Part shown: positions 43,441 to 52,096 of the stretch, in pieces
Layout of the letters: the number at the start of each line of letters is the position of its first letter
How positions within the stretch are numbered: position 1 is the first letter of the stretch
Assembly (NCBI RefSeq): GCF_009827435.1
Contig: NZ_WTYM01000021.1
Coordinates: forward strand, 62,001 to 126,000
Direction of reading: 5' to 3'
Length of the DNA stretch: 64,000 nucleotides
From: Croceibacterium salegens
Lineage (GTDB): Bacteria > Pseudomonadota > Alphaproteobacteria > Sphingomonadales > Sphingomonadaceae
Notes under the pieces: model-generated
Seen by the model: the letters and a program-made list of their open reading frames with translations, nothing else
Databases searched by the model: none
Told to the model about the DNA's origin: nothing
Position numbers and translations under genes: made by a program

Positions 43441-43641
43441 CTAGTCGTCCTTCGTTTCACTTCCTCTTGCCGGACGCCGACCGGTCAGTCGGGGAAGCGC
43501 TACTTCCCGCTCGTCCTGTCGATCCGACTTTCGGTCATTTCGCTTCCGGTCGCCCTTGCTCAGCTTCAGCCAGATATCGCCGGCGAGTTCGACAAGTGCA
43601 GCAATTCCTTCCGCGACGTCGGCTGCGAGGCTCACCACCAC
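43441..43641 (-). CDS. Possible small basic protein overlapping the gatA 3' end
   Basis: A 66-residue frame begins at three tandem GTG codons that overlap the gatA stop, with GGGAAG just upstream. The product has an amphipathic N-terminal half ([20 protein letters not shown]) and a very charged C-terminus ([18 protein letters not shown]). No family is recognised. Its position suggests translational coupling to gatA. The charged low-complexity end could equally be chance, so confidence is modest. Confidence 0.4.
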   Translation of the reverse strand: MVVSLAADVAEGIAALVELAGDIWLKLSKGDRKRNDRKSDRQDEREVALPRLTGRRPARGSETKDD

Positions 43642-45119
43642 TTCCCAGGCTGGGCGACAAACCCGGCGCGCTGTTCGATCGCCAGCCCGGCGTCGAGAAC
43701 GCCCTGTTCGTCGAAGGCCTTGCCGATGATCTGCAGGCCGAGTGGCAACCCGTCCTTGTTGAGACCGCCCGGCACGCTCATCGCCGGCAGCCCGGCGAGG
43801 CTGGCGGGGACCGAGAAGACGTCGTTGAGGTACATCGCCAGCGGGTCGTCGATCTTCTCGCCGAGCGCGAAGCTGGCGGTCGGCGTGGTCGGGGCGAGGA
43901 TCACGTCGCAGGTCTCGAACGCCGCCGCGAAGTCGCGCTGGATCAGCGTGCGGACCTTCATCGCCTGCGTGTAGTAGGCGTCGTAGAACCCGGCGCTGAG
44001 CACGTAAGTGCCGATCAGGATGCGGCGCTTGACCTCGTCACCGAACCCGGCGGCGCGGGTCGCGGCGTACATGTCCTGCAGGTTCGCGCCCTGTGGCAGG
44101 TCGCGCAACCCGTACCGCACGCCGTCGTAGCGGGCGAGGTTGCTCGAAGCCTCGGCAGGCGCGACGATGTAGTAGGCCGGCAGCGCATACTTGGTGTGCG
44201 GCAGGCTGATGTCGACCACTTCGGCCCCGGCGTCCTTGAGCCAGGCGATGCCCTGGTCCCACAGGCCGAGGATCTCGGCGTCGGTGCCGTCCATCCGGTA
44301 TTCCTTCGGGATGCCGACGCGCTTGCCCTTGAGGTCCGCGTTCAGCGACCCGGCCCAGTCGGGCACCGGCATGTCGAGGCTGGTCGAATCCTTGGGGTCG
44401 AACCCGGCCATGGCGCCGAGCATGATCGCGCAGTCGGTGACGTCGCGCGCCATCGGCCCGGCCTGGTCGAGGCTCGAGGCGAAGGCGACGATGCCCCAGC
44501 GGGAGCAGCGCCCGTAGGTCGGCTTGATGCCGGAAATGCCGGTGAAGGCGGCAGGCTGGCGGATCGAGCCGCCGGTGTCGGTGCCGGTCGCCGCCGGGCA
44601 GAGCCGCGCCGCGACCGCCGCCGAGCTGCCGCCCGAGGAACCGCCCGGGGCGAGCGCGGCGTTTCCGCCATCGTTGCGCCGCCACGGGCTGATCACGTTG
44701 CCGTAGTACGAAGTCTCGTTCGACGAGCCCATCGCGAACTGGTCGAGGTTGAGCTTGCCGAGCATGCCCGCGCCCGCGTCCCACAGCTTCTGGCTGACGG
44801 TGCTCTCGTACTCGGGAATGAAGTGGTCGAGGATGTGGCTCGCCGCGGTGGTCTGCACGCCGCGCGTGGCGAACAGGTCCTTCATGCCGATCGGCACACC
44901 GGCCATCGCGCCGAGCGGCTTGCCCGCCGCGCGGTCGGCATCGACCTTGTCGGCCGCTTCGAGCGCCTTTTCGGGCGTCGCGACGATGAAGGCGTTGAGC
45001 GCGTCCTGCGCCGCTGCGACGTTGGCGTTGAACGCCTCGGCAACTTCGCGCGCGGTGAAGTCGCCACCGGCGACGCCCTCGCGGATCGCCTTGACGCCGA
45101 GCTGGGTGAGGTCGGTCAT
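43632..45119 (-). CDS. gatA: Asp-tRNA(Asn)/Glu-tRNA(Gln) amidotransferase subunit A
   Basis: The 495-residue amidase-signature protein supplies ammonia from glutamine. The catalytic Ser-cisSer-Lys triad is visible: Lys in [12 protein letters not shown] (about 79), the [13 protein letters not shown] glycine/serine loop and [14 protein letters not shown]. The gene starts inside the gatC stop codon (TAATG, one-base overlap), giving a tight gatCA pair. Full length and normal. Confidence 0.96.
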   Translation of the reverse strand: MTDLTQLGVKAIREGVAGGDFTAREVAEAFNANVAAAQDALNAFIVATPEKALEAADKVDADRAAGKPLGAMAGVPIGMKDLFATRGVQTTAASHILDHFIPEYESTVSQKLWDAGAGMLGKLNLDQFAMGSSNETSYYGNVISPWRRNDGGNAALAPGGSSGGSSAAVAARLCPAATGTDTGGSIRQPAAFTGISGIKPTYGRCSRWGIVAFASSLDQAGPMARDVTDCAIMLGAMAGFDPKDSTSLDMPVPDWAGSLNADLKGKRVGIPKEYRMDGTDAEILGLWDQGIAWLKDAGAEVVDISLPHTKYALPAYYIVAPAEASSNLARYDGVRYGLRDLPQGANLQDMYAATRAAGFGDEVKRRILIGTYVLSAGFYDAYYTQAMKVRTLIQRDFAAAFETCDVILAPTTPTASFALGEKIDDPLAMYLNDVFSVPASLAGLPAMSVPGGLNKDGLPLGLQIIGKAFDEQGVLDAGLAIEQRAGFVAQPGKWW

Positions 45120-45421
45120 TACTCGATCACCTTCGGCACACCGAAGAAGCCGTGTTCGGCCGCCGGCGCATTGGCGAGGACCTTGTCGCGGATGCCGCCG
45201 CCGGTCAGCGGGTCGGCATCGATCACGTCGTCGCGCAGGCGCAGCGCCTGCGGGATCACCGCGGTCATCGGTTCGACGCCGCTGGTATCGACCTCGCCGA
45301 GCTGTTCGACCCAGGCGAGGATATTGTTGAACTCGGGCACCATGCGGTCGAGGGCAGCCTCGTCCACCTTGATGCGCGCCAGGCTGGCGATTTTCGCCAC
45401 GGTTTCACGGTCTACCGACAT
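45119..45421 (-). CDS. gatC: Asp-tRNA(Asn)/Glu-tRNA(Gln) amidotransferase subunit C
   Basis: The 100-residue scaffold subunit wraps between GatA and GatB. Family motifs are [38 protein letters not shown] and the C-terminal [14 protein letters not shown]. It overlaps gatA by one base. It is preceded by a DUF4153 gene on the same strand after a 41-base gap. Confidence 0.96.
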   Translation of the reverse strand: MSVDRETVAKIASLARIKVDEAALDRMVPEFNNILAWVEQLGEVDTSGVEPMTAVIPQALRLRDDVIDADPLTGGGIRDKVLANAPAAEHGFFGVPKVIE

Positions 45422-45462
45422 GCGGGCGCGTTAGCCGCGCGGGGCGCGGGCTTCAAGCGCGC

Positions 45463-47127
45463 TTAATTGTCGCCGATGGCAGGTCCGACAACTTTGCCGT
45501 CGATGCGGATGACGCGGCCCTCGCCGACCTCGACCACCGAGTCCGGACCGAGCGTAGGCAGCTCGATGGCTCCGAGTTCCTCGGGCTCCAGCCCCGTACC
45601 CGGCTTGAGGTTCATCAGTGTGTACCCGCTGCCGCGCACGAGCGCGAGGCGCCGCCCGCCGCCGCTCGCCTCGCCAAGGTCGAGCACGACGCAGCGATCC
45701 TCGCAATCGTAGGGATGGGTGACGAGGTAATCGAGCACGCCTTCGCGAATCTCGGCATCGTCAGGCTGGACGCGCAGGTTGAAATCGGCCCGCGTCTTGT
45801 TCTTGCCCACGAACCCCGAATAGGCGCGTTCCTTCTGCGCCAATGCCGCCGCAGCGAGCTCCGCAACCTTGGCGTCCTTGTTCTTCGCCAGCCGCGCCAG
45901 CGCCTCGCGCCCGGCATCGCCGAAGTCCCAGCGCAGCGCGGTGTAGTCGAAGTCCTCCGGGCTCACATGCCCCCTGGCCAGCCGCTGCAACTGGTTGCCC
46001 GCGGCGATACGGCCGAAGTCGAGGATCGGCAGCGCGAGGATGAAGGCGAAGACGCAAATAACCGCGGCAAGGTGCAGGTTGGCCCGGCGCAACCGCTCGC
46101 CCCAGCCGCCCTTCCAGCCGCGCAGCAGCGCGACCAGCCAGGCAAGGCCGTAGGCGCAGGCGACGGCAATGGCGATCAGGCCCCAGATGCGCTCGGGACT
46201 GAGCCCGTGCTGCGAAATACGCGTGCCGAGCGAGATCGCGGCGAACACGGTCAGCGGCAGGATCGCAGCGGCAAGGGCGATGCTCGCCCAGCGCAGCACC
46301 GGGTTGCCGCTCATCTCTGTATCCGAGTCGCGCAGGATAGCGTTGGCCAGCACCCACGATCCGGCCGCGCAAGCGAGGAGTATCGGCGTCGCGCTCTGCG
46401 TCGCCTGCCACAGCACTTCCGGCCCCGAGACGATCATCGCCACGAGGAACAGCACGAGGCCGAGCGCCAAAGGCACGGCGAGGACCGAAAGCACGGTCAT
46501 CACGACCGCTTGCAGTGTGCCGAGGATCTTCAGCTGCCCGCGCAGGATGCCGAGCGCCGCTCCAAAGGCCACGCCACTGAAGGTCCAGGCGAACCAGCCA
46601 TCGTCCATAAGGTCGAACAGGAAGCGAATCTTGAGCAGTTCGAACAAGGCGGCAAGGACCAGCAGGACCAGCCACGATGCCCCGACGAAGACCATGCTGC
46701 CCCCTGCGCTCAGCGCATCGCTCCACACGTTATAGTGGACTGCCTGATAGGGCGTGGCGAAGCGCGTCCGGTGGAAGCCCGACTGGAACAGCGGCAGCGC
46801 GAGGCCGGTGGAGATTACCCCGGCGATGAAGCCGTATTGCGGCACCGCGTAATGGTCGCCTGCCGACACTGCGCGCCACGCGAGACCCGCCATGACGAGG
46901 CCGACGACGAGCGCGAAGACCAGCGGCTGCTTCCAATTGTCGCGCTCGATGGTGAAGGCTGCGGCGATCGCGCCGAAGAACACGAAGGCGGTCGCCGCCA
47001 TGCGCCATGGCACGTCGTTGCCCTTGTCGGCGAACGTCCACACCAGCAGCCCGGCCGCGCCGAGCAGTGCGGCGAGTATCCACGGCCGCAGCGGCCAGTC
47101 GATGTGATTGCCCTCGGTTCCGTCCAT
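45463..47127 (-). CDS. DUF4153 multi-pass membrane protein
   Basis: The 554-residue protein has about ten hydrophobic helices through residue 390 (for example PWILAALLGAAGLLVWTF and ASWLVLLVLAALFELL) and a soluble C-terminal region with Glu/Asp-rich strands (VVLDLGEASGGGRRLALV). The FLFDLMDDGWFAW segment and topology match the DUF4153 family, whose function is unknown. I chose the ATG at 47127. A GTG immediately before it is better spaced from the GGAGGGGAG site, so the start may be three bases earlier. Confidence 0.82.
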   Translation of the reverse strand: MDGTEGNHIDWPLRPWILAALLGAAGLLVWTFADKGNDVPWRMAATAFVFFGAIAAAFTIERDNWKQPLVFALVVGLVMAGLAWRAVSAGDHYAVPQYGFIAGVISTGLALPLFQSGFHRTRFATPYQAVHYNVWSDALSAGGSMVFVGASWLVLLVLAALFELLKIRFLFDLMDDGWFAWTFSGVAFGAALGILRGQLKILGTLQAVVMTVLSVLAVPLALGLVLFLVAMIVSGPEVLWQATQSATPILLACAAGSWVLANAILRDSDTEMSGNPVLRWASIALAAAILPLTVFAAISLGTRISQHGLSPERIWGLIAIAVACAYGLAWLVALLRGWKGGWGERLRRANLHLAAVICVFAFILALPILDFGRIAAGNQLQRLARGHVSPEDFDYTALRWDFGDAGREALARLAKNKDAKVAELAAAALAQKERAYSGFVGKNKTRADFNLRVQPDDAEIREGVLDYLVTHPYDCEDRCVVLDLGEASGGGRRLALVRGSGYTLMNLKPGTGLEPEELGAIELPTLGPDSVVEVGEGRVIRIDGKVVGPAIGDN

Positions 47128-47216
47128 CACGCTTGCTCCCCTCCTACAGGACAAGCGCCATCATGCCGCCAAACGCGGCCCAAGGCATGAGCGAATTGTG
47201 AGCAATCGCTGGAAAG

Positions 47217-47777
47217 TCAGTTTCCGGCGGGGGGAGCTTCGCCTTCGCCCTGCTGCTGCTGGCCGGCCATCAGCTGCTGGATCATCTGCACGCGGCGCTG
47301 GGCATCGGCTTCGGGCATGAAGTCGATCAGTTCCATCTCGAAGATCAGGTCGCTGTTCGGCGGGATCGGCGATCCGGGGGGCGGGCTGGCGCCATAGGCC
47401 TTGTCGGCCGGGATGCGCACTTCGTACTTGCCGCCCTTCTGCATCTTCATCAGCGCTTCCTTGAAGCCCGGGATGACCCCGTCGAGCGTCATCGGCGTGC
47501 CTTCGGGCAGGATGCCCTGCACTGGAAGCTGCATGTCCTGCGACTTGTCGAACACCGTCCCGTCAACGAGCTTGCCGGTGTACTTGACGAACACCACGTC
47601 GCCCACGACCGGGTTGGGACCCTCGCCCGCGGTGATCTCGCTTACTTCGACGCCCTTGGGCATGGCCCAGTAGGCAAGGCCCGCGGCCAGCGCCACGACC
47701 AGCAGGAGGCCGAGCCACAGCTTGAGCACCGAGCCCTTGGCAATCGGCTGGATCGGAACGCGGGTAACTTCGGCCAT
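47217..47777 (-). CDS. FKBP-type peptidyl-prolyl cis-trans isomerase, membrane-anchored
   Basis: The 186-residue protein has an N-terminal anchor (about residues 18-38, LKLWLGLLLVVALAAGLAYW) and a periplasmic FKBP domain. Typical motifs are GDVVFVKYTGKLVDGTVFDKS, PVQGILPEGTPMTLDGVIPGFKEAL and the AYGASPPPGSPIPPNSDLIFEMEL core. A Gln-rich tail (LMAGQQQQGEG) follows. It probably assists folding of envelope proteins. I chose the ATG at 47777; a TTG codon directly before it is a poorer start. Confidence 0.93.
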   Translation of the reverse strand: MAEVTRVPIQPIAKGSVLKLWLGLLLVVALAAGLAYWAMPKGVEVSEITAGEGPNPVVGDVVFVKYTGKLVDGTVFDKSQDMQLPVQGILPEGTPMTLDGVIPGFKEALMKMQKGGKYEVRIPADKAYGASPPPGSPIPPNSDLIFEMELIDFMPEADAQRRVQMIQQLMAGQQQQGEGEAPPAGN

Positions 47778-47793
47778 CAACGGTATCCTGAAT

Positions 47794-47831
47794 GCAAAAG
47801 GGGCGCGGAGATCGAACCCCCGCGCCCCTTT
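47794..47831 (-). terminator. Intrinsic terminator downstream of rpsU
   Basis: A 12-bp stem, AAAGGGGCGCGG (47797-47808) and CCGCGCCCCTTT (47820-47831), surrounds an 11-base loop. Read on the minus strand it ends in CCCCTTTTGCAT, a normal short U-tract. It lies between rpsU and the FKBP gene. Confidence 0.85.
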
Positions 47832-47862
47832 GGCTTATCGGTTTACTGCCTGCAAGAGCAGG

Positions 47863-48069
47863 TTAGCGCGAACCGTCGCGCTCCATCCGCTTGCGCTCGA
47901 GCTTGCGGGCGCGGCGCACGGCGGCGGCCTTCTCGCGAGCGCGCTTTTCGCTCGGCTTCTCGTAGTGACGGCGCAGCTTCATCTCGCGATACACCCCCTC
48001 GCGCTGCAGCTTCTTCTTGAGCGCGCGGAGAGCCTGTTCGACGTTGTTGTCGCGGACGATGATCTGCAT
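47863..48069 (-). CDS. rpsU: 30S ribosomal protein S21
   Basis: The 68-residue very basic ribosomal protein begins [20 protein letters not shown] and ends with Arg/Lys-rich helices ([18 protein letters not shown]). It is involved in initiation on the 30S subunit. AGGTGG lies nine bases before the ATG at 48069. The gene is monocistronic, with its own terminator downstream. Confidence 0.97.
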   Translation of the reverse strand: MQIIVRDNNVEQALRALKKKLQREGVYREMKLRRHYEKPSEKRAREKAAAVRRARKLERKRMERDGSR

Positions 48070-48279
48070 AAACCTAAGCCACCTTTCGAAATCGAAATCG
48101 GGAGAGCCCGCGGTAGACCGGCGCGGGGTGCACCAAACGTAATACCAATGAAAATTGGGCCGAATCCGTTCCGGACCGACACGAACGAGGGGCCCGATAA
48201 GGGAATCGGGGGCGAAAGGCAAGGTTTTCCGGGCTGCGCGCCCTTTCCACCCTCGCCGCTCCCGTCTAAGGCCGCGCGG

Positions 48280-48687
48280 ATGAACGCGCCATCTACCCTC
48301 GCCGCATCCGGTTACGTCGCCCTCGGCGGCGGGATCGGCGCCGTCCTGCGCTACCAGCTCGGGCGTGGCATGACTCACTGGCTCGGAGTGCAGGCGGTGA
48401 CCTCGTTCCCGTGGGCGACGCTGGCGGCGAACGTCATCGGCAGCATGGCCATGGGCCTGCTCGCCGGGTTCCTCGCGCGCCACGGGCATGGGGGCGAGCA
48501 TTGGCGCCTGTTCATCGGCGTCGGCGTTCTCGGCGGTTTCACCACCTTCTCCAGCTTCAGCCTCGAAATGATGCTGCTGATCGAGCGCGGACAGGCGGCG
48601 CAGGGTGTCCTCTATGCCGCCGTCTCGGTGCTCGCGGGCCTCAGCGCGCTCTACATCGGCCTCATAACCATGCGGGTCGCCGGATGA
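48280..48687 (+). CDS. crcB: Fluoride ion channel CrcB/FluC
   Basis: The 135-residue four-helix membrane protein exports fluoride as a dual-topology dimer. Motifs are [14 protein letters not shown] (about 15-28), [15 protein letters not shown] (about 45-59) with the conserved Asn, and [12 protein letters not shown] (about 85-96) with the fluoride-gating Phe residues. No fluoride riboswitch pattern is obvious in the 211-base leader. The stop overlaps the next start (ATGA); it heads a chain of overlapping genes. Confidence 0.95.
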   Translation: MNAPSTLAASGYVALGGGIGAVLRYQLGRGMTHWLGVQAVTSFPWATLAANVIGSMAMGLLAGFLARHGHGGEHWRLFIGVGVLGGFTTFSSFSLEMMLLIERGQAAQGVLYAAVSVLAGLSALYIGLITMRVAG

Positions 48688-49838
48688 CTTCCCCTGACAA
48701 GACCAAGGACGAGCGGGAAGTCCGCCAGTTCACGGTCGATGCGGACGACGACGGGATCCGACTCGACCGCTGGTTCAAGCGACACCTGCCGCAGGTCGGC
48801 TTCGCCATGGTCGGCAAGTGGGCGCGGACCGGGCAGATCCGCGTCGACGGCAAGCGGGTGAAGCCCGACGACCGGCTCGCCGCCGGTCAGGTGCTGCGCG
48901 TGCCGCCGGGCGGCGAGGCCGCGGCGGCCCGCCCGCGCAAGGTCATGCCGCTGACCGAAGAGCAGATCGCGCAGGCCGAGGCGATGGTGATCCGCGAGAC
49001 CGATTCCGCGCTGGTGCTCAACAAGCCGCCGGGCCTCGCCACGCAGGGCGGGACCAAGACGCACAATCACGTCGACGGGCTGCTCGATGCCTATGCGGCC
49101 GAGGACGAACCGCGCCCGCGCCTCGTCCACCGGCTCGACAAGGACACCAGCGGCGTCCTCCTCATCGCCCGCACTCCGGGCAGCGCGGCTTTCTTTTCGA
49201 AACGCTTTTCCGGGCGCAGCGCCAAGAAGATCTACTGGGCGCTGGTCGTCGGCGTGCCCGAGATATCCGAAGGGACCATCGAGGCCCCTCTGGCCAAGCA
49301 GCCGGGCACCGGCGGCGAGAAGATGCATGTCGACATCGAAGGCGGGCAGCCGGCCAAGACCAAGTACCGCGTCGTCGACCGGGTCGGCACCAAGGCGGCG
49401 TGGCTCGAACTCGAGCCGCTCACCGGGCGCACCCACCAGCTGCGCGTCCACTGCGCCGCGATGGGCCATCCGATCGTCGGCGACGGCAAGTACGGCGGGC
49501 AGGACGCCTACCTGACCGGCTCGATCAGCCGCAAGATGCACCTCCATGCGCGCCGCCTGATCATCGACGTGCCGGCGGGCGACAAGCAGGTCTCCGGCAA
49601 GCTCGACGTCACCGCCGACCTGCCCGAGCACTTTGCCGCAAGCATGGAGCAGCTCGGGCTCAACCCCGGCATGAGCGACGCCGCCCCGGTGCGCGACGAC
49701 CCGCCCCCGCGGACCAAGGGCGAGAAGAAGCAGGCCGCCCGCGCCCACGCCAAGCAATACCGCAAGGCCCGCCGCGGCGAACGCAGCTCGCGCCGTAACG
49801 CCGGGGGCAAGCCGAAGAAGCCGACGAAGAAGCGCTGA
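48684..49838 (+). CDS. RluC-like 23S rRNA pseudouridine synthase with basic C-terminal extension
   Basis: The 384-residue protein has an N-terminal S4 RNA-binding domain ([16 protein letters not shown]), the catalytic-aspartate motif [15 protein letters not shown] (about 153-167) and the [18 protein letters not shown] motif. It resembles RluC/RluD, which make pseudouridines in 23S rRNA; the specific sites are inferred. The last 45 or so residues are very basic and low complexity ([20 protein letters not shown]), probably aiding rRNA binding. It overlaps both neighbours at start and stop. Confidence 0.92.
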   Translation: MTSPDKTKDEREVRQFTVDADDDGIRLDRWFKRHLPQVGFAMVGKWARTGQIRVDGKRVKPDDRLAAGQVLRVPPGGEAAAARPRKVMPLTEEQIAQAEAMVIRETDSALVLNKPPGLATQGGTKTHNHVDGLLDAYAAEDEPRPRLVHRLDKDTSGVLLIARTPGSAAFFSKRFSGRSAKKIYWALVVGVPEISEGTIEAPLAKQPGTGGEKMHVDIEGGQPAKTKYRVVDRVGTKAAWLELEPLTGRTHQLRVHCAAMGHPIVGDGKYGGQDAYLTGSISRKMHLHARRLIIDVPAGDKQVSGKLDVTADLPEHFAASMEQLGLNPGMSDAAPVRDDPPPRTKGEKKQAARAHAKQYRKARRGERSSRRNAGGKPKKPTKKR

Positions 49839-50440
49839 TGCATCCCAACCCCGTATTCCGCAGCGACGACCGGGCGTTGCTCGAATCGCTGATCGACGAA
49901 ATCGGCTTCGGCATGATCTTCGCGCAGACCCCGGACGGGCCGCGCGTGGCGCACGTCCCGATCGTCTCGACCGGCGACGGGGCGATCCGGTTTCATCTCT
50001 CGAACGGCAACGCGCTGGCGAAGCACATTGCCAGCGGCCCTGCGCTGGCCGTCATCAACGGGCCCGACGCCTACGTCAGCCCCCGCTGGTACCCGGCCAA
50101 GGGCGCAGTCCCGACCTGGAACTACGTCACGCTCGAACTCGAAGGCCCGGTCCGCAGGATGGAGAGCGAGGGGCTGGAGGCGCTGCTCGAAGCCATTGCC
50201 GAGCGCGAGGAGGGCCGCATCGCCGAGGGCGAAGCCTACACCTCTGCCGATGTCCCGCCCGAGCACTGGAGCAAGCTCATCCGCGCGATCACCGGTTTCG
50301 AACTGGAGGTCCGCGCCTGGCGTCCGACCTTCAAACTCAGCCAGAACAAGTCGGTGGAGGAGCGCAGCGCCGTCGCCGATGCGCTCGAGGCGCAGGGGTC
50401 ACTGGCGCTCGCCTCGCTGATGCGGGGGCTCGCCAAGTGA
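49838..50440 (+). CDS. PaiB-type FMN-binding protein
   Basis: The 200-residue FMN-binding split-barrel protein of the PaiB family has [19 protein letters not shown] at the start, the VAHVPIV strand, GPDAYVSPRWYPAKGAVPTWNY near residue 85 and a C-terminal FKLSQNKSVEERSAV motif. PaiB in Bacillus was described as a regulator, but the flavin-binding activity is the better-supported property. The start shares one base with the stop of the pseudouridine synthase gene. Confidence 0.92.
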   Translation: MHPNPVFRSDDRALLESLIDEIGFGMIFAQTPDGPRVAHVPIVSTGDGAIRFHLSNGNALAKHIASGPALAVINGPDAYVSPRWYPAKGAVPTWNYVTLELEGPVRRMESEGLEALLEAIAEREEGRIAEGEAYTSADVPPEHWSKLIRAITGFELEVRAWRPTFKLSQNKSVEERSAVADALEAQGSLALASLMRGLAK

Positions 50441-51093
50441 GCGTGCGCCTCGCCGTGTTCGACTGCGACGGCACGCTGTCCGACGGACAGGGCGCCGTGT
50501 GCGGGGCGATGGCGCAGGCTTTCGGCGCCTGTGGCCTCGTCGCGCCGCCGAGCCACGAGATCCGCCGTATCGTCGGGCTGAGCCTGCCGGTCGCGGTGCG
50601 CCGGCTGACGCCCGATTCCGAGGCAGAGCAGGTCGACCGGCTGGTCGCGGCCTACAAGGAAGCGTTCTTTCTCGCCCGGACCGAGGGACGGGTGGCGGAA
50701 CCGCTGTTCGACGGTGTTCCGGGCCTGCTTCAAACGCTTCATTCGCAAGGCTGGCAACTCGGCGTGGCCACCGGAAAGAGCGACCGGGGCCTCACCGGCC
50801 TGCTCGCGCTGCATGGGCTTGAGAACCTCTTCGCCACCCTGCAGACCGCCGACCGCCACCCCTCCAAACCGCACCCTTCGATGCTCGAAGCCGCCATGGC
50901 CGAGGCCGATGCCTTGCCCGCCGCCACGGTGATGATTGGGGACACCACCTTCGACATCGAGATGGCCCGCGCCGCCGGCGTGCGCGCGCTCGGCGTCGCC
51001 TGGGGCTACCACGCGCCCACCGAACTCATCGCCGCCGGAGCCGAGGACGTGGCCCGCGACGCCGCGCACCTTGAGGAGATGCTCCATGGCTAG
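50437..51093 (+). CDS. HAD-superfamily hydrolase, phosphoglycolate-phosphatase-like
   Basis: The 218-residue HAD phosphatase has motif I VFDCDGTLSDGQ (Asp 9/11), a helical cap domain (about 15-85), motif II GVATGKSD, and motifs III/IV KPHPSML and GDTTFDIEMARAAG. It resembles Gph and PpaX; the substrate is not defined. A GTG start at 50437 overlaps the previous stop by four bases, and the gene overlaps the next start by eight bases. Confidence 0.91.
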   Translation: MSVRLAVFDCDGTLSDGQGAVCGAMAQAFGACGLVAPPSHEIRRIVGLSLPVAVRRLTPDSEAEQVDRLVAAYKEAFFLARTEGRVAEPLFDGVPGLLQTLHSQGWQLGVATGKSDRGLTGLLALHGLENLFATLQTADRHPSKPHPSMLEAAMAEADALPAATVMIGDTTFDIEMARAAGVRALGVAWGYHAPTELIAAGAEDVARDAAHLEEMLHG

Positions 51094-51307
51094 CCGACCG
51101 CCGGACGATGTCGCCCGCAAACGCTGGCTGGCCATCCAGGCCGTGCGCCTTGGCGGCGGCGTCATGGTTGTCTTCGCGCTGGCAGCGCTGCGGGGAGTGG
51201 TGCCCTTCCCCGAGATCGCCGCCTACGTGATGCTCGTCGTCGGCCTCCTCGACGTGTTCCTCGTGCCGACGCTGCTGGCCCGCAAGTGGCGCAGCCCGCG
51301 GCCATGA
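51086..51307 (+). CDS. Small two-helix membrane protein between the HAD and ATP12 genes
   Basis: The 73-residue product has two hydrophobic helices (GGGVMVVFALAALRGVV and AAYVMLVVGLLDVFLVPTLL) joined by a short loop, with basic ends. GAGGAG precedes the ATG by seven bases. I recognise no named family; position and shape recall small proteins next to F-type ATPase assembly genes, but that is only contextual. It overlaps both the HAD stop and the ATP12 start. Confidence 0.75.
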   Translation: MASRPPDDVARKRWLAIQAVRLGGGVMVVFALAALRGVVPFPEIAAYVMLVVGLLDVFLVPTLLARKWRSPRP

Positions 51308-52002
51308 AGCGCTTCTGGAAGGATGCTGCGGTCGAGCAGGTGGAAGGCGACTGGCGCGTCACGCTCGATGGGCGGCCGATCAAGACGCAGGGCGGCGGCG
51401 CGCAACTCGTCCCCTCTCGCGCGCTGGCCGAGGCGCTTGCGGCGGAGTGGGCCGCGCAGGGCGAGGAGATCGACCCTCGGGGCTTCGTGCTGCGCGACCT
51501 GACCGACTACGCCATCGACCGCATCGCCCCCGCGCCGGGCGAGACCGCGGACAAGCTGCTGCCCTACGCCGAGACCGACACGCTGTGCTACCGCGCCGAT
51601 CCCGATGAGCCGCTCTACAAGCGCCAGGTCGAGCTTTGGGAGCCGCTGGTGACGGCGTTCGAGGCACGCCACGGCCTTCGGATGGAGCGGGTCAGCGGCG
51701 TGGTCCATCGCCCGCAACCGCCCGAAACGCTCGCCCGGCTTCGCAAAATCCTCGCCGGGCTGGATCCCTTCGCCCTGGCCGCGCTGGAGACGCTGACCAC
51801 CATCGCCGCCTCGCTGACCGTCGGCCTCGCCGCGTTGGAGGACGGAGCCGACATCGACGCCCTGTTCACCGCCGCCAACTGCGAGGAAGACTGGCAGGCC
51901 GAGCTATGGGGCTGGGACTTCAACGCCGAGGAGCGCCGCAAGCTGCGGCTCGAAGCCTTTCAGCGTGCCGCGGAATTCGCCCGGCTGGCGCACGAGGCCT
52001 GA
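51304..52002 (+). CDS. ATP12-family F1-ATPase assembly chaperone
   Basis: The 232-residue ATP12 homologue is common in alphaproteobacteria and mitochondria, where it chaperones the F1 alpha subunit. Visible features are MKRFWKDAAVEQVEGDWRV (beta-rich N-domain), the LADALAxEW-type helix (ALAEALAAEWAAQGEEIDP), DTLCYRADPDEPL and the AELWGWDFNAEERR C-terminal motif. The start overlaps the upstream stop by four bases (ATGA). It ends the overlapping gene chain. Confidence 0.92.
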   Translation: MKRFWKDAAVEQVEGDWRVTLDGRPIKTQGGGAQLVPSRALAEALAAEWAAQGEEIDPRGFVLRDLTDYAIDRIAPAPGETADKLLPYAETDTLCYRADPDEPLYKRQVELWEPLVTAFEARHGLRMERVSGVVHRPQPPETLARLRKILAGLDPFALAALETLTTIAASLTVGLAALEDGADIDALFTAANCEEDWQAELWGWDFNAEERRKLRLEAFQRAAEFARLAHEA

Positions 52003-52096
52003 CCGGGCGGATCGCTCGGCCACCGTGTGCTTGCATGAGCGAGCGAACCTTGCCGTCCCCCGTCAACCGGTTAAGGTCGGGACCGGGGGATATTCG

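Noticed and set aside
40858-43974. A long plus-strand frame across trmL, gatB and the methyltransferase gene
   Set aside because: It crosses three genuine genes in an incompatible frame and has no homology pattern; only 42668-43390 on that strand is supported, in another frame.
48070-48279. A fluoride riboswitch before crcB
   Set aside because: I looked for the conserved crcB-motif GGNGATGG-type core and pseudoknot partners and saw none.
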